Counted from the first letter of the stretch, positions 1-6,025 are shown. The stretch is 7,340 nt of DNA from an uncultured Bacteroidota bacterium (GCA_946479535.1 CAMLGP010000126.1:1-7340), one strand, 5' to 3'. Notes: a model not told the origin generated them from the letters alone. A program made the numbers and translations.

Positions 1-1
1 G

Positions 2-538
2 ATAAAGGATAATGATGTAATGGACTCACATAAAAAAGAAGATCTTTTTCATAGTTCCAAGGATCGTTCTGAAAATGTAATGGTGGTTGATCTGGTGCGT
101 AATGATCTGGCCAGGGTTTGCGAAGAAGGAACAGTAAAAGTAGATGAGTTGTATGGCATTTATTCATTTCCGCAGGTACACCAGATGATCTCAACTGTAA
201 GTGGTGAACTTAAAAAGGATATCAGCTTTGAGGAGATCATAAGCGCCAGTTTTCCTATGGGTTCCATGACTGGTGCACCCAAGAGACGGGTAATGGAGTT
301 GATTGAAAAATATGAAAAAACCAGGCGAGGTATTTTTTCAGGCGCATTGGGTTATCTGTCGCCCAATGGTGATTTTGATTTTAATGTTATAATCCGCAGT
401 ATTTTTTATAACGAAACAGCACGTTATATATCCTTCCTTGCAGGCTCAGGTATCACTTTTTACAGTGATCCTGAGAAGGAATGGGAAGAGTGCCTCGTAA
501 AAGCCGCAGCAATGAAAGAAGTTCTTACAAAGTCCTGA
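2..538 (+). CDS. pabB: Chorismate-binding enzyme, C-terminal part (aminodeoxychorismate synthase component I, PabB-like)
   Basis: This is the C-terminal 178 residues of an enzyme of the anthranilate synthase / aminodeoxychorismate synthase family, which aminates chorismate for p-aminobenzoate (folate) or tryptophan synthesis. The frame is open to the window edge, so the ATG at 20 is internal and the 5' part is missing. The family blocks seen are SKDRSENVMVVDLVRNDL (59-112, including a likely Mg-binding Glu), FPMGSMTGAPK (251-283), the GALGYLSPNGDFDFN stretch, and AGSGITFYSDPEKEWEE near the end, whose Glu residues match the second metal-binding site of the family. The conserved PIKGT segment should lie just upstream of the edge. 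The KDR-S-EN and FPxGSxTGAPK wording resembles PabB more than TrpE, but without the N-terminus and without a visible glutaminase partner the choice is an inference. The protein ends cleanly, with no fused lyase domain in frame. Confidence 0.85.
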   Translation: MKDNDVMDSHKKEDLFHSSKDRSENVMVVDLVRNDLARVCEEGTVKVDELYGIYSFPQVHQMISTVSGELKKDISFEEIISASFPMGSMTGAPKRRVMELIEKYEKTRRGIFSGALGYLSPNGDFDFNVIIRSIFYNETARYISFLAGSGITFYSDPEKEWEECLVKAAAMKEVLTKS

Positions 539-545
539 ATTCCTC

Positions 546-575
546 TTTCAAAACCCCGCTATGGTATGATGTTTG
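546..575 (+). promoter_or_regulatory. Weak candidate promoter for the OmpA-family lipoprotein gene
   Basis: GATGTTTG at 568-575 matches the Bacteroidota -7 box TAnnTTTG except at the first base. A TTTC at 546-549, one base off the -33 TTTG, lies 19-20 bases upstream. Initiation would fall near 582, about 25 bases before the ATG at 607. Both boxes are imperfect, so read-through from the upstream gene is an equal possibility. No terminator is visible in the 68 bases between the two genes. Confidence 0.2.
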
Positions 576-606
576 AATTTTATATACCTATTATAAAAAT
601 AAAAGT

Positions 607-1275
607 ATGAAATACAATAAATTCCTTGTTATTCTGATGATCGTTTCGCTGGTTGGTAGTAATTGTAAGAATATGAATAAGACCCAGAAAGGGGCAGCAA
701 TTGGTGCTGGTGGAGGTGCAGTTATTGGAGGAGTAATTGGAAAGGCAACAGGAAATACGGCCCTGGGAGCTATTATTGGGGCTACAGTAGGCGGTGTAAC
801 AGGAGCAGTAATAGGCCATAAAATGGACAAACAGGCAGAGGAAATAAAGAATGAAGTACCTGGCGCCAAAGTGGAAAGAGTGGGAGAAGGAATTGTTGTG
901 GAATTTAATAACAAAATATTGTTTGGCTTTGATCGTGCAGACCTGGGAGACCAGTCAAAAGGCAGCCTCAATGAGCTGATCACTATTTTGAACAAATATC
1001 CTGATACCAATATTGAGGTGCAGGGCCATACAGATAATGCCGGTACTGATGATTATAATCAGGGATTATCTGAAAGAAGGGCAGCTGCTGTTGCGGCTTA
1101 TCTCAGGAACAATAATATCAAATCATCCCGTATCACTACAAAGGGTTTTGGAGAAAGTGCACCCAAATATTCGAATGATACAGAAGATGGCCGCTCCCAA
1201 AACCGCCGCGTAGAATTCCTTATCACGGCTAATGAAAAGATGAAGGAAGATGCAAAGAAAGAAGCTGGTAATTAA
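607..1275 (+). CDS. Glycine-zipper OmpA-family lipoprotein
   Basis: This 222-residue envelope protein is predicted to be lipid-anchored and to bind peptidoglycan. Residues 1-19 form a signal peptide and Cys20 is the likely lipidated residue (context LVGSNC, with Asn at -1, which is not a standard lipobox residue). Residues 29-70 are a glycine-zipper segment with glycines exactly every fourth position: 29, 33, 37, 41, 45, 49, then 54, 58, 62, 66, 70. Residues about 96-207 are a C-terminal OmpA domain. It carries FGFDRADL, EVQGHTDNAGTDDYN, LSERRA and a closing GRSQNRRVEF. Asp143 and Arg158 have the 15-residue spacing of the pair that holds diaminopimelate in OmpA-like domains. The last 15 residues are charged. 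The family is often annotated as OmpA family protein or YiaD-like. A PorT-like barrel gene follows after 48 bases and is probably co-transcribed. There is no Shine-Dalgarno sequence, as is common in this phylum. Confidence 0.9.
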   Translation: MKYNKFLVILMIVSLVGSNCKNMNKTQKGAAIGAGGGAVIGGVIGKATGNTALGAIIGATVGGVTGAVIGHKMDKQAEEIKNEVPGAKVERVGEGIVVEFNNKILFGFDRADLGDQSKGSLNELITILNKYPDTNIEVQGHTDNAGTDDYNQGLSERRAAAVAAYLRNNNIKSSRITTKGFGESAPKYSNDTEDGRSQNRRVEFLITANEKMKEDAKKEAGN

Positions 1276-1323
1276 GATTAAATAAATCGATAAAAAGGGA
1301 ATAATCATTAAACAAATACACTT

Positions 1324-1992
1324 ATGAAAGCAAAACTGATACTGCTCGGTATGCTGGCAACTTTAATTGTATCAAATACCAATGCGCAAAAGACAAGTTT
1401 TGGAGTAAGAGGCGGGGTCAATTTTTACAATGTCACAGGAAAAACAAATAACGGTGATAAACTGGATAACAAAATAAGGCCGGGCTATAATCTTGGCATT
1501 AATGCAGAGATCCCAATTGGAATTGATTTTTATGTTCAACCAGGTGTTATTTATTCAACCAAAGGTGCGAAAGATTTATTTGGTGCTGAATATGGCATAA
1601 AGATCGGTTACATTGAAGTTCCAGTCAACCTTCTTTATAAACCAGATATTGGTACGGGTAAGTTGCTGTTAGGTTTCGGCCCTTATGTAGCTTTTGGTGT
1701 TGGAGGCAATCTCATCCCAAATTCAGCAGATATTAAAAAGTTGCCTCTAAAATTCAAGGGCGAAATAACGGAGGATGAAGCGACAACTCCAGGCCACTAT
1801 TATATAAAAGGGTTTGATGCGGGGGCTAATTTCTTTTTTGGTTATGAAATGTCCAGCCGGTTTTCTGCTCAGTTGAATGCAGGACTTGGACTTGTAAATT
1901 TTAATGCAAAAGTTAAAGGTAGCGATTCAGGGAAGGCAAGTCTGAATAATACTGGATTTGGAGTTTCCCTGGGATACAGATTTAGTAAATAA
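1324..1992 (+). CDS. PorT-like outer membrane beta-barrel protein
   Basis: This 222-residue protein has a Sec signal peptide (residues 1-21, cleavage probably after NTNA, leaving Gln22 first). The mature part opens with FGVRGGVNFYNVTGK and closes with GFGVSLGYRFSK, alternating polar and hydrophobic residues throughout and ending in an aromatic-rich final strand. This is the pattern of the outer-membrane beta-barrel family that includes PorT (OMP_b-brl_2 type). About eight to ten strands are plausible by eye, including GIDFYVQPGVIYS, IGYIEVPVNLLYK, LLLGFGPYVAFGVGG, FDAGANFFFGYEM and FSAQLNAGLGLVNF. The segment around residues 130-160 is charged and may be a long loop. The specific function is unknown: such proteins are annotated by fold only, and nothing here ties it to type IX secretion. 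It sits between an OmpA-family lipoprotein gene and a strong terminator, suggesting a two-gene envelope unit. Confidence 0.85.
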   Translation: MKAKLILLGMLATLIVSNTNAQKTSFGVRGGVNFYNVTGKTNNGDKLDNKIRPGYNLGINAEIPIGIDFYVQPGVIYSTKGAKDLFGAEYGIKIGYIEVPVNLLYKPDIGTGKLLLGFGPYVAFGVGGNLIPNSADIKKLPLKFKGEITEDEATTPGHYYIKGFDAGANFFFGYEMSSRFSAQLNAGLGLVNFNAKVKGSDSGKASLNNTGFGVSLGYRFSK

Positions 1993-2010
1993 AGGAAAAT
2001 AAAAGACATA

Positions 2011-2052
2011 AAAGAAAGGGATGAAGTTTACAAACTTCATCCCTTTCTTTTT
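2011..2052. terminator. Bidirectional intrinsic terminator between convergent genes
   Basis: Perfect 19-bp inverted repeat: left arm AAAGAAAGGGATGAAGTTT at 2011-2029, right arm at 2032-2050, separated by AC. In RNA the inner A-U pairs would open to form the loop. The right arm runs into T's (2048-2052) on the plus strand. On the minus strand the left arm also ends in a T-rich stretch. The hairpin therefore fits termination both of the barrel gene (stop at 1990-1992) and of the converging lipocalin-like gene (stop at 2075). Confidence 0.9.
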
Positions 2053-2074
2053 ATTGGAAATAACAATGTTGCTA

Positions 2075-2563
2075 TTATTTGGTAAAACTATAAGTAATGT
2101 AAATTGGCTTGCCCATATAGCTGATCTCTGACTGAAGTACCATGTTGTTATCATCAGCCGATATTATTTTAAAACGATAGCCATCCGTAATATCCTTTGC
2201 CTTTACGCCGCCCTCCAGCCTTTTGTATTGAAAGATGGCCTGATCAGCTTCTGTACGATAGGACCAGATTATATTCTTTTGTCCGGGTACACAGCCCTGT
2301 TGATTCTGCGAAATTGTATAAGATCCGTAGCCGTTGTTTGGTAACACCCAGGTACTTCCTTTCAGGCAGGCCTCAGTTCCCTCATCTAACAATTGAAGTC
2401 TTAACCTCTCACTGGAAGCCAGTCCTTCATAACTGATCTGGTTTAAGGTCCAGGTGCCTTTTATTGGATTACGACTTACTGTTGTAGCCTTTTTAGAAGA
2501 GTTGCAGGATAAAAACAAGATCGTTCCTGCAAATAGAGCTGTTCTAACAATTGAACGTAGCAT
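2075..2563 (-). CDS. Lipocalin-like lipoprotein, function unknown
   Basis: This is a small lipoprotein of 162 residues. I start it at the ATG at 2563 because this puts the signal peptide MLRSIVRTALFAGTILFLSC at the N-terminus, with lipidated Cys20. An upstream in-frame start at 2626 would add 21 residues with no signal character and would place the start inside the 2592-2622 hairpin region. After a short Ser/Lys linker, residues about 34-162 resemble the lipocalin-like domain of Bacteroidota: IKGTWTLNQISYEG, then STWVLPNNGYGSYTI, a Trp at 100, FQYKRLEGGVKAKDITDGYRF and a final strand ending in ITYSF. Cys66 and Cys91 could form a disulfide. The residues after Cys20 (NSSKK) lack the acidic pair associated with surface export in this phylum, so a periplasm-facing location is more likely (inference). 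Ligand and role are unknown. The gene converges on the barrel gene and shares its terminator. Confidence 0.8.
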   Translation of the reverse strand: MLRSIVRTALFAGTILFLSCNSSKKATTVSRNPIKGTWTLNQISYEGLASSERLRLQLLDEGTEACLKGSTWVLPNNGYGSYTISQNQQGCVPGQKNIIWSYRTEADQAIFQYKRLEGGVKAKDITDGYRFKIISADDNNMVLQSEISYMGKPIYITYSFTK

Positions 2564-2587
2564 AGTGGTTGATTTATTAGGAGTACT

Positions 2588-2622
2588 AAAAATATTGTGC
2601 CAATCACTGATTGGCACAATAT
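2588..2622 (-). terminator. Intrinsic terminator after the lytic transglycosylase gene (near-perfect palindrome)
   Basis: Arms ATATTGTGCCAATCA (2592-2606) and its exact complement (2608-2622) flank a single central base. In RNA this gives a 14-bp stem with a three-base loop. Read on the minus strand, the stem is followed by five T's (2592-2588), as in an intrinsic terminator for the gene whose stop codon is at 2649. The plus strand has no T-tract after the stem, so it works in one direction only. A protein-binding palindrome is an alternative, because it abuts a possible -7 box at 2624-2631. Confidence 0.75.
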
Positions 2623-2623
2623 G

Positions 2624-2631
2624 CAAAATTA
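2624..2631 (-). promoter_or_regulatory. Candidate -7 box for the lipocalin-like gene
   Basis: On the minus strand this reads TAATTTTG, a full match to the Bacteroidota -7 box TAnnTTTG, 61 bases before the ATG at 2563. No TTTG is seen 19-21 bases further upstream. A lone match to six fixed bases is expected a few times by chance in a window this size, so support rests mainly on its intergenic position. Initiation would fall inside the 2592-2622 palindrome. Confidence 0.3.
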
Positions 2632-2648
2632 ATCTATATCTTATTTGA

Positions 2649-3725
2649 TTATTCTTTTCCTGCTACCTTATTGGCTGTAGTTACCGCATCAGGGTTCAGC
2701 AATAACTGAAGTGATTCATTGAGGATATCAAATTTCTTAGTAAGGAAGATATCCATTTTTGGAGCCGGTAATTGCAATTCATATTTTCCATTGGATGCAA
2801 TAGATTTATCAAAACCAGGGTTCAGTTTATTGAAATCAACCAGGTTCATGGAAAGATATTTTACGATCACCAATGAATTATAACGTCCGGTAATTGATTG
2901 CATTTTGGCATCAGCAATTAACGTTCTTGCTGTATCAGCCAATAATCTTGCAGCATTTTCTGATTTTGTGAGAGTAGTAACTCCGCCAACACCTTCCATC
3001 ATATAATGGGTGGCAATGAATTTCTTTACGTGGTTCCTTGATTCCAGTGGCAGGAATTGCTGCAACTTCCAGAAATCACGGGAACCGCTTCTGCGGATAG
3101 CTGCATCTACGTTGCCGGGTCCGCCATTGTAGGCAGCAATTACCAACAGCCAATCGCCATAAATACCATACAGGCTGGTGAGATAACGGGAAGCGGCGTG
3201 TGTACTTTTGATCAGATCTCTTCTTTCATCTACTTTGGCACTTACTTTAAGGCCCATATTCCTTGCAGTGGCCGGCATAAATTGCCAGGGGCCAACGGCA
3301 CCAGCACCTGAACGCGCATTGGTTTTAAGGAAGGATTCAATAACAGCAATATATTTAAGTTCTTTTGGAAGACCGTGCTGCACCAGCACTTCATCCATCA
3401 TATCAAAATAGGGTTTCCCATTGGCCTTTACCTCATCCATCTTCTTTCCATATTTATCCATATAGTCCTCAACAAAGCTGACGGCCATAGGATTGAGATC
3501 CTCCATAGTTACTCCATACTGATCGGCTTCCGTAACAAAAAGATCTTTGAAAGCGGCTTTTGGATCGTTCAGGGCAGGAGTAGGCTCACCCAGGGAATCC
3601 AGTTTTTCACCGAGAGTATCTATTGTGGGTAGGGAGGGTTGGGGTTGACCAGGCGTTTCTGCGTGCGCATTTCCGGACAAGAAAAAAGCGAAGCAGGAAA
3701 TGATAAGTAGTTTCTTTAACATCAC
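2649..3725 (-). CDS. Lytic transglycosylase with SLT domain (MltD-like), secreted
   Basis: This is a 358-residue murein hydrolase that should cleave the MurNAc-GlcNAc bond of peptidoglycan, forming 1,6-anhydroMurNAc ends. Residues 1-22 form a Sec signal peptide (twin Lys, not twin Arg; cleavage probably after HAHA-like NAHA). A Pro-rich linker and a helical stretch (about 58-115) follow. The SLT domain spans about 115-250: KYIAVIESFLKTNA with catalytic Glu130 (codon 3336-3338), then GAVGPWQFMPATARNMGL, and AAYNGGPGNVDAAIRR at 197-212. These blocks match family 1 lytic transglycosylases. The C-terminal part (about 280-345, YNSLVIVKYLSMNLVDFNKLNPGF) resembles one worn LysM-like unit, whereas E. 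coli MltD has clear LysM repeats; this is inference. It lies 52 bases after gatA with no terminator between them, so it is probably the last gene of a tatA-gatA-transglycosylase unit. A terminator hairpin follows. Met2 is an equally possible start. Confidence 0.9.
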   Translation of the reverse strand: MMLKKLLIISCFAFFLSGNAHAETPGQPQPSLPTIDTLGEKLDSLGEPTPALNDPKAAFKDLFVTEADQYGVTMEDLNPMAVSFVEDYMDKYGKKMDEVKANGKPYFDMMDEVLVQHGLPKELKYIAVIESFLKTNARSGAGAVGPWQFMPATARNMGLKVSAKVDERRDLIKSTHAASRYLTSLYGIYGDWLLVIAAYNGGPGNVDAAIRRSGSRDFWKLQQFLPLESRNHVKKFIATHYMMEGVGGVTTLTKSENAARLLADTARTLIADAKMQSITGRYNSLVIVKYLSMNLVDFNKLNPGFDKSIASNGKYELQLPAPKMDIFLTKKFDILNESLQLLLNPDAVTTANKVAGKE

Positions 3726-3777
3726 AGCGAATTTTTAGTTCCTAAAACCAGGCAAAGCCGGGCTTATCGCAGGAGGT

Positions 3778-5220
3778 TCATTTTTGCTTTGGATATTGTT
3801 CCATAAGCTTGTTCGAAACGCGGAGCAAAGATAATTCATTGAACCGGCCCGAGAGCACCTGCAAGCCAAAAGGCATGCCAGAACTGTGTGTATAAAGTGG
3901 GACAGAAATGGCGGGAATCCCTACAAGATTTGCCATAACTGTATAAATATCAGCGAGATACATGGAGATGGGGTCAGTCATTTTCTCCCCTATGCGGAAG
4001 GCAATGGCTGGTGTAGTAGGAAGAAATATAAAGTCGAATTGATTGAAAATCAATTTAATTTTTTCATAAAGTAATTTTCTAACTTTTTGAGCCCGGGTGA
4101 AATAGGCATCGTAATAGCCGGAGCTCAGCACAAAGGTTCCAAGCATAATCCGGCGCCTGACCTCCTTTCCGAAGCCTTTAGACCGGGTTTCTTTGTAGAA
4201 TTCGGTCAGACCCTCGGTGGCTACCGGGGTTCGGTAACCATATTTAATCCCGTCATAGCGTGAAAGGTTGGAGGAGGCCTCAGCCGTGGTCAACACATAA
4301 TAGGCAGGAACAATATATTCCAGGAGATCAAATTCAACCGCCTGTACCTCATGCCCCTTTTCCCGGAGGTCATTCAGGGTACCCTTCATGGCATTGGAGA
4401 TCTCCGGATCCAGGCTGGGGTGGTTAAGCGCCTCGTTAAAATAGGCAATCCTGTATTTTCGGGTTTCTGTAAGGGAACTGGTGTATCGTTCAACCGGTCG
4501 CCCGGACACTGTGCTATCAAAATCATCAGCTCCCGCCATTACTTCAAGGAGGAGGGCCGAGTCTGGAATATTGTTAGAAAAAATGCCAATCTGGTCAAAA
4601 GAAGATGCGTAGGCAATCAATCCATACCTGGAAATTCTACCATAAGTAGGTTTCAATCCAACAATGCCGCAGAGGTCTGCCGGCTGCCTTACGGAGCCTC
4701 CCGTATCACTTCCCAATGAAACCATGCATAGACCTGCCTGAACGGCTACAGCGGATCCACCAGAAGAACCGCCAGGAATCCGGGTTTCATCCAGTGCATT
4801 CAATACTTTGCCATAGGCTGAATTCTCATTGGTAGAACCCATGGCAAATTCATCACAGTTAAGCCTTCCAATAATAATGGCTCCTTCTGCCAGCAATCTG
4901 TCTATGGCAGTAGCTGAATAAATGGAAGTAAACCCATCCAGTATTTTAGAGGAGGCAGTGAGCAAATGATCTTTATAGCAGAGAACATCTTTGATACCGA
5001 TCACAACACCATGCAGCCTTGCCAATGGATTGCCCTGCTTTCTTAGCTGATCCAGCTCCCGCGCTTTTTGCAAAGCTTCTTCCTGGTATACTTCTATAAA
5101 AGCATTTAACCTGGAAGTTTTTTTTATCTGCTCCAGATAGTGCTCAACAGCCTGCACGCAGGTAGTACTTCCTTCCTGCAAGCCTTGATGGTATTGCCTA
5201 ATAGAGGAGAATTCAAACAA
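3778..5220 (-). CDS. gatA: Asp-tRNA(Asn)/Glu-tRNA(Gln) amidotransferase subunit A
   Basis: GatA is the glutaminase/amidase subunit of GatCAB, which converts misacylated Glu-tRNA(Gln) or Asp-tRNA(Asn) to the correct amide form; GatB and GatC are not in this window. The amidase signature is complete. Numbered from the TTG at 5220, the Ser-cisSer-Lys triad is Lys77 (GIKD), Ser152 (PGGSSGGS) and Ser176 (GSDTGGS). These occupy the positions of Lys79, Ser154 and Ser178 of Staphylococcus aureus GatA. Other family blocks include GRLNCDEFAMGSTNENSAYG, GLKPTYGRISRYGLIAYASSFDQIG and FLPTTP. The length is 480 residues, normal for GatA. Start choice: there is no ATG or GTG in any frame between the tatA stop (5281) and the first conserved residues. 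Two in-frame TTG codons exist, at 5220 and 5244. I prefer 5220, which gives MFEFSSIRQYH and has a purine-rich AAAAAAGAA eight bases upstream. It lies downstream of tatA in a probable operon. Confidence 0.93.
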   Translation of the reverse strand: MFEFSSIRQYHQGLQEGSTTCVQAVEHYLEQIKKTSRLNAFIEVYQEEALQKARELDQLRKQGNPLARLHGVVIGIKDVLCYKDHLLTASSKILDGFTSIYSATAIDRLLAEGAIIIGRLNCDEFAMGSTNENSAYGKVLNALDETRIPGGSSGGSAVAVQAGLCMVSLGSDTGGSVRQPADLCGIVGLKPTYGRISRYGLIAYASSFDQIGIFSNNIPDSALLLEVMAGADDFDSTVSGRPVERYTSSLTETRKYRIAYFNEALNHPSLDPEISNAMKGTLNDLREKGHEVQAVEFDLLEYIVPAYYVLTTAEASSNLSRYDGIKYGYRTPVATEGLTEFYKETRSKGFGKEVRRRIMLGTFVLSSGYYDAYFTRAQKVRKLLYEKIKLIFNQFDFIFLPTTPAIAFRIGEKMTDPISMYLADIYTVMANLVGIPAISVPLYTHSSGMPFGLQVLSGRFNELSLLRVSNKLMEQYPKQK

Positions 5221-5230
5221 AGAAGAAGTT

Positions 5231-5249
5231 CTTTTTTGATACAAAAAAG
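5231..5249 (-). promoter_or_regulatory. A/T hairpin at the gatA translation start
   Basis: Perfect 8-bp inverted repeat CTTTTTTG / CAAAAAAG with a three-base loop, at 5231-5238 and 5242-5249. The upstream candidate TTG start (5242-5244) lies inside one arm. The second candidate TTG (5218-5220) lies 10 bases beyond the other arm, whose A-rich strand could act as ribosome-loading sequence. The stem is mostly A-U, so it would be weak in RNA. A role in translation control is inference. Confidence 0.3.
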
Positions 5250-5280
5250 ATGAATGAAGAGAGGGAACAGTATGTGCTTA

Positions 5281-5478
5281 TTAGCTCTTGATCTCGTTGG
5301 TATGTTCTTCGATCTCTTTTTTCACATTGCTCTTAGCATCGTTAAACTCACGAACACCTTTTCCAAGACCTCTCATCAACTCTGGAATTTTGCGGCCACC
5401 GAAAAGCAACAATACAATAATGAGAATGATAATGATCTCATTAGTTCCCAGCACACCCAATAAATTTGCCTGTATCAT
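5281..5478 (-). CDS. tatA: Sec-independent (twin-arginine) protein translocase subunit TatA
   Basis: TatA is the pore-forming subunit of the Tat pathway, which moves folded proteins carrying a twin-arginine signal across the inner membrane. The 65-residue protein has the classic layout. A short N-terminus is followed by one transmembrane helix (about residues 14-25, [13 protein letters not shown]), the FGG hinge at 26-28, an amphipathic helix ([20 protein letters not shown], 29-48) and a charged tail ending in NEIKS. Glu14 at the mouth of the membrane helix is usual for Bacteroidota TatA-type proteins. TatC is not in the window. The stop TAA is directly followed by a second in-frame TAA (5278-5280), then gatA. 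A candidate promoter lies about 20 bases upstream, beyond the rplS terminator, so tatA probably begins a new transcription unit. Confidence 0.93.
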   Translation of the reverse strand: MIQANLLGVLGTNEIIIILIIVLLLFGGRKIPELMRGLGKGVREFNDAKSNVKKEIEEHTNEIKS

Positions 5479-5498
5479 AATAGTTGAAAATTAGATAA

Positions 5499-5529
5499 CA
5501 AAGATAATGCTTCTGATTTGGAAATTAAA
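5499..5529 (-). promoter_or_regulatory. Candidate promoter for tatA-gatA-transglycosylase
   Basis: On the minus strand, TATCTTTG (5506-5499) matches the -7 box TAnnTTTG. A TTT (5529-5527, one base short of TTTG) lies 20 bases upstream. It sits in the gap between the rplS terminator and tatA, 20 bases before the tatA ATG, so initiation would give a leader of roughly 14 bases. The position is good; the -33 element is weak. Confidence 0.5.
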
Positions 5530-5556
5530 TGTTAACGGTCAATGCTTCCAGGGAAT

Positions 5557-5580
5557 AAAAAAACCCGGGAAGTTCCGGGT
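5557..5580 (-). terminator. Intrinsic terminator of rplS
   Basis: Arms ACCCGG (5563-5568) and CCGGGT (5575-5580) form a GC-rich stem with a six-base loop, and more pairing is possible if one G bulges. On the minus strand the stem is followed by a run of seven T's (5563-5557). It lies 24 bases past the rplS stop codon and ends that transcript before the tatA promoter. Confidence 0.9.
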
Positions 5581-5604
5581 CTTATATTAAGAAGATTTGA
5601 TGTC

Positions 5605-5964
5605 TTATTCTGTAGTGATCATACGTTTTTCGCGGATCCTTGCGCTCTTTCCACTACGCTTGCGCTGGTAGAACAGTTTGGCGCGGCGAACATTACCCGC
5701 TTTATTGACTACAATGGAATCAATATTAGGGGAGGAGTAGGGGAAAACCCTTTCAACACCCACACCATCAGAGATCTTGCGAACTGTGAAGGTAGCGGTG
5801 AAGCCTGTGCCCTGGCGCTTGATCACATCCCCTTTAAAAGACTGGATCCTTTCTTTATTACCCTCAATGATCTTGTAATTGACAGTAATATTGTCTCCTG
5901 GCTTGAAAGCGGGGAACTCTTTTTTGCCACTCAACTGCTCGTGTACGTATTTTATAGCGCTCAT
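5605..5964 (-). CDS. rplS: 50S ribosomal protein L19
   Basis: L19 lies at the 30S-50S interface of the ribosome. The start ATG at 5964 gives 119 residues, the usual length, beginning [11 protein letters not shown]. The frame is open upstream to 6045, but the extra 27 residues have no L19 similarity and would overlap the promoter. Family features seen are [29 protein letters not shown] (about 20-48), [25 protein letters not shown] (about 58-82), and the basic C-terminus [23 protein letters not shown]. It sits between rny and tatA rather than beside trmD as in E. coli. It has its own promoter upstream and an intrinsic terminator downstream, so it can be a single-gene transcript. Confidence 0.97.
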   Translation of the reverse strand: MSAIKYVHEQLSGKKEFPAFKPGDNITVNYKIIEGNKERIQSFKGDVIKRQGTGFTATFTVRKISDGVGVERVFPYSSPNIDSIVVNKAGNVRRAKLFYQRKRSGKSARIREKRMITTE

Positions 5965-5986
5965 GACTGACTTTTTTATCGGGAGG

Positions 5987-6018
5987 CAAAGGTAGGATTG
6001 TGGAGTGATAACTCCAAA
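5987..6018 (-). promoter_or_regulatory. Promoter of rplS
   Basis: On the minus strand, TTTG (6018-6015) is followed after a 20-base spacer by TACCTTTG (5994-5987). Both elements fully match the Bacteroidota -33 TTTG and -7 TAnnTTTG boxes at suitable spacing. Initiation would fall near 5980, giving a leader of about 15 bases before the ATG at 5964. This is the best promoter in the window. Confidence 0.7.
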
Positions 6019-6025
6019 TATTTGG
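6002..6025. promoter_or_regulatory. Two overlapping small palindromes over the rplS -33 region
   Basis: CCAAATATTTGG (6014-6025) is a perfect 12-base palindrome covering the -33 box. GGAGT-GATA-ACTCC (6002-6006 and 6011-6015) is an adjoining inverted repeat in the promoter spacer. Together they could bind a regulator, but short A/T-rich palindromes are common and no known operator is recognised. Confidence 0.2.

Noticed and set aside
591..1010. Minus-strand frames with Pro- and Ile-rich translation opposite the OmpA-family gene
   Set aside because: The Pro-rich character is the complement of the glycine-zipper codons (GGN read as NCC). The plus-strand frame has clear domains.
607..1992. The OmpA-family and barrel genes have exactly the same length (222 codons each), suggesting duplication
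   Set aside because: The two proteins share no sequence or domain; the equal length is coincidence.
3740..3770. Possible hairpin in the gatA-transglycosylase gap (AAGCCCGGCTT and neighbours)
   Set aside because: The stem is only four or five bases with almost no loop, and no adequate T-tract follows on the minus strand, so it does not qualify as a terminator.
3771..3777. AGGAGGT on the plus strand, resembling a perfect Shine-Dalgarno sequence
   Set aside because: The real genes here are on the minus strand, and this is the complement of the last bases around the gatA stop. No plus-strand gene follows it.
3826..3833. TAnnTTTG match (TATCTTTG) on the minus strand, 101 bases before the transglycosylase ATG
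   Set aside because: It lies inside gatA coding sequence with no TTTG at the right distance upstream. A few such matches are expected by chance in the window.
5542..5970. Open frame of 142 codons on the plus strand
   Set aside because: It is antisense to rplS and begins inside the rplS terminator. It has no family resemblance.
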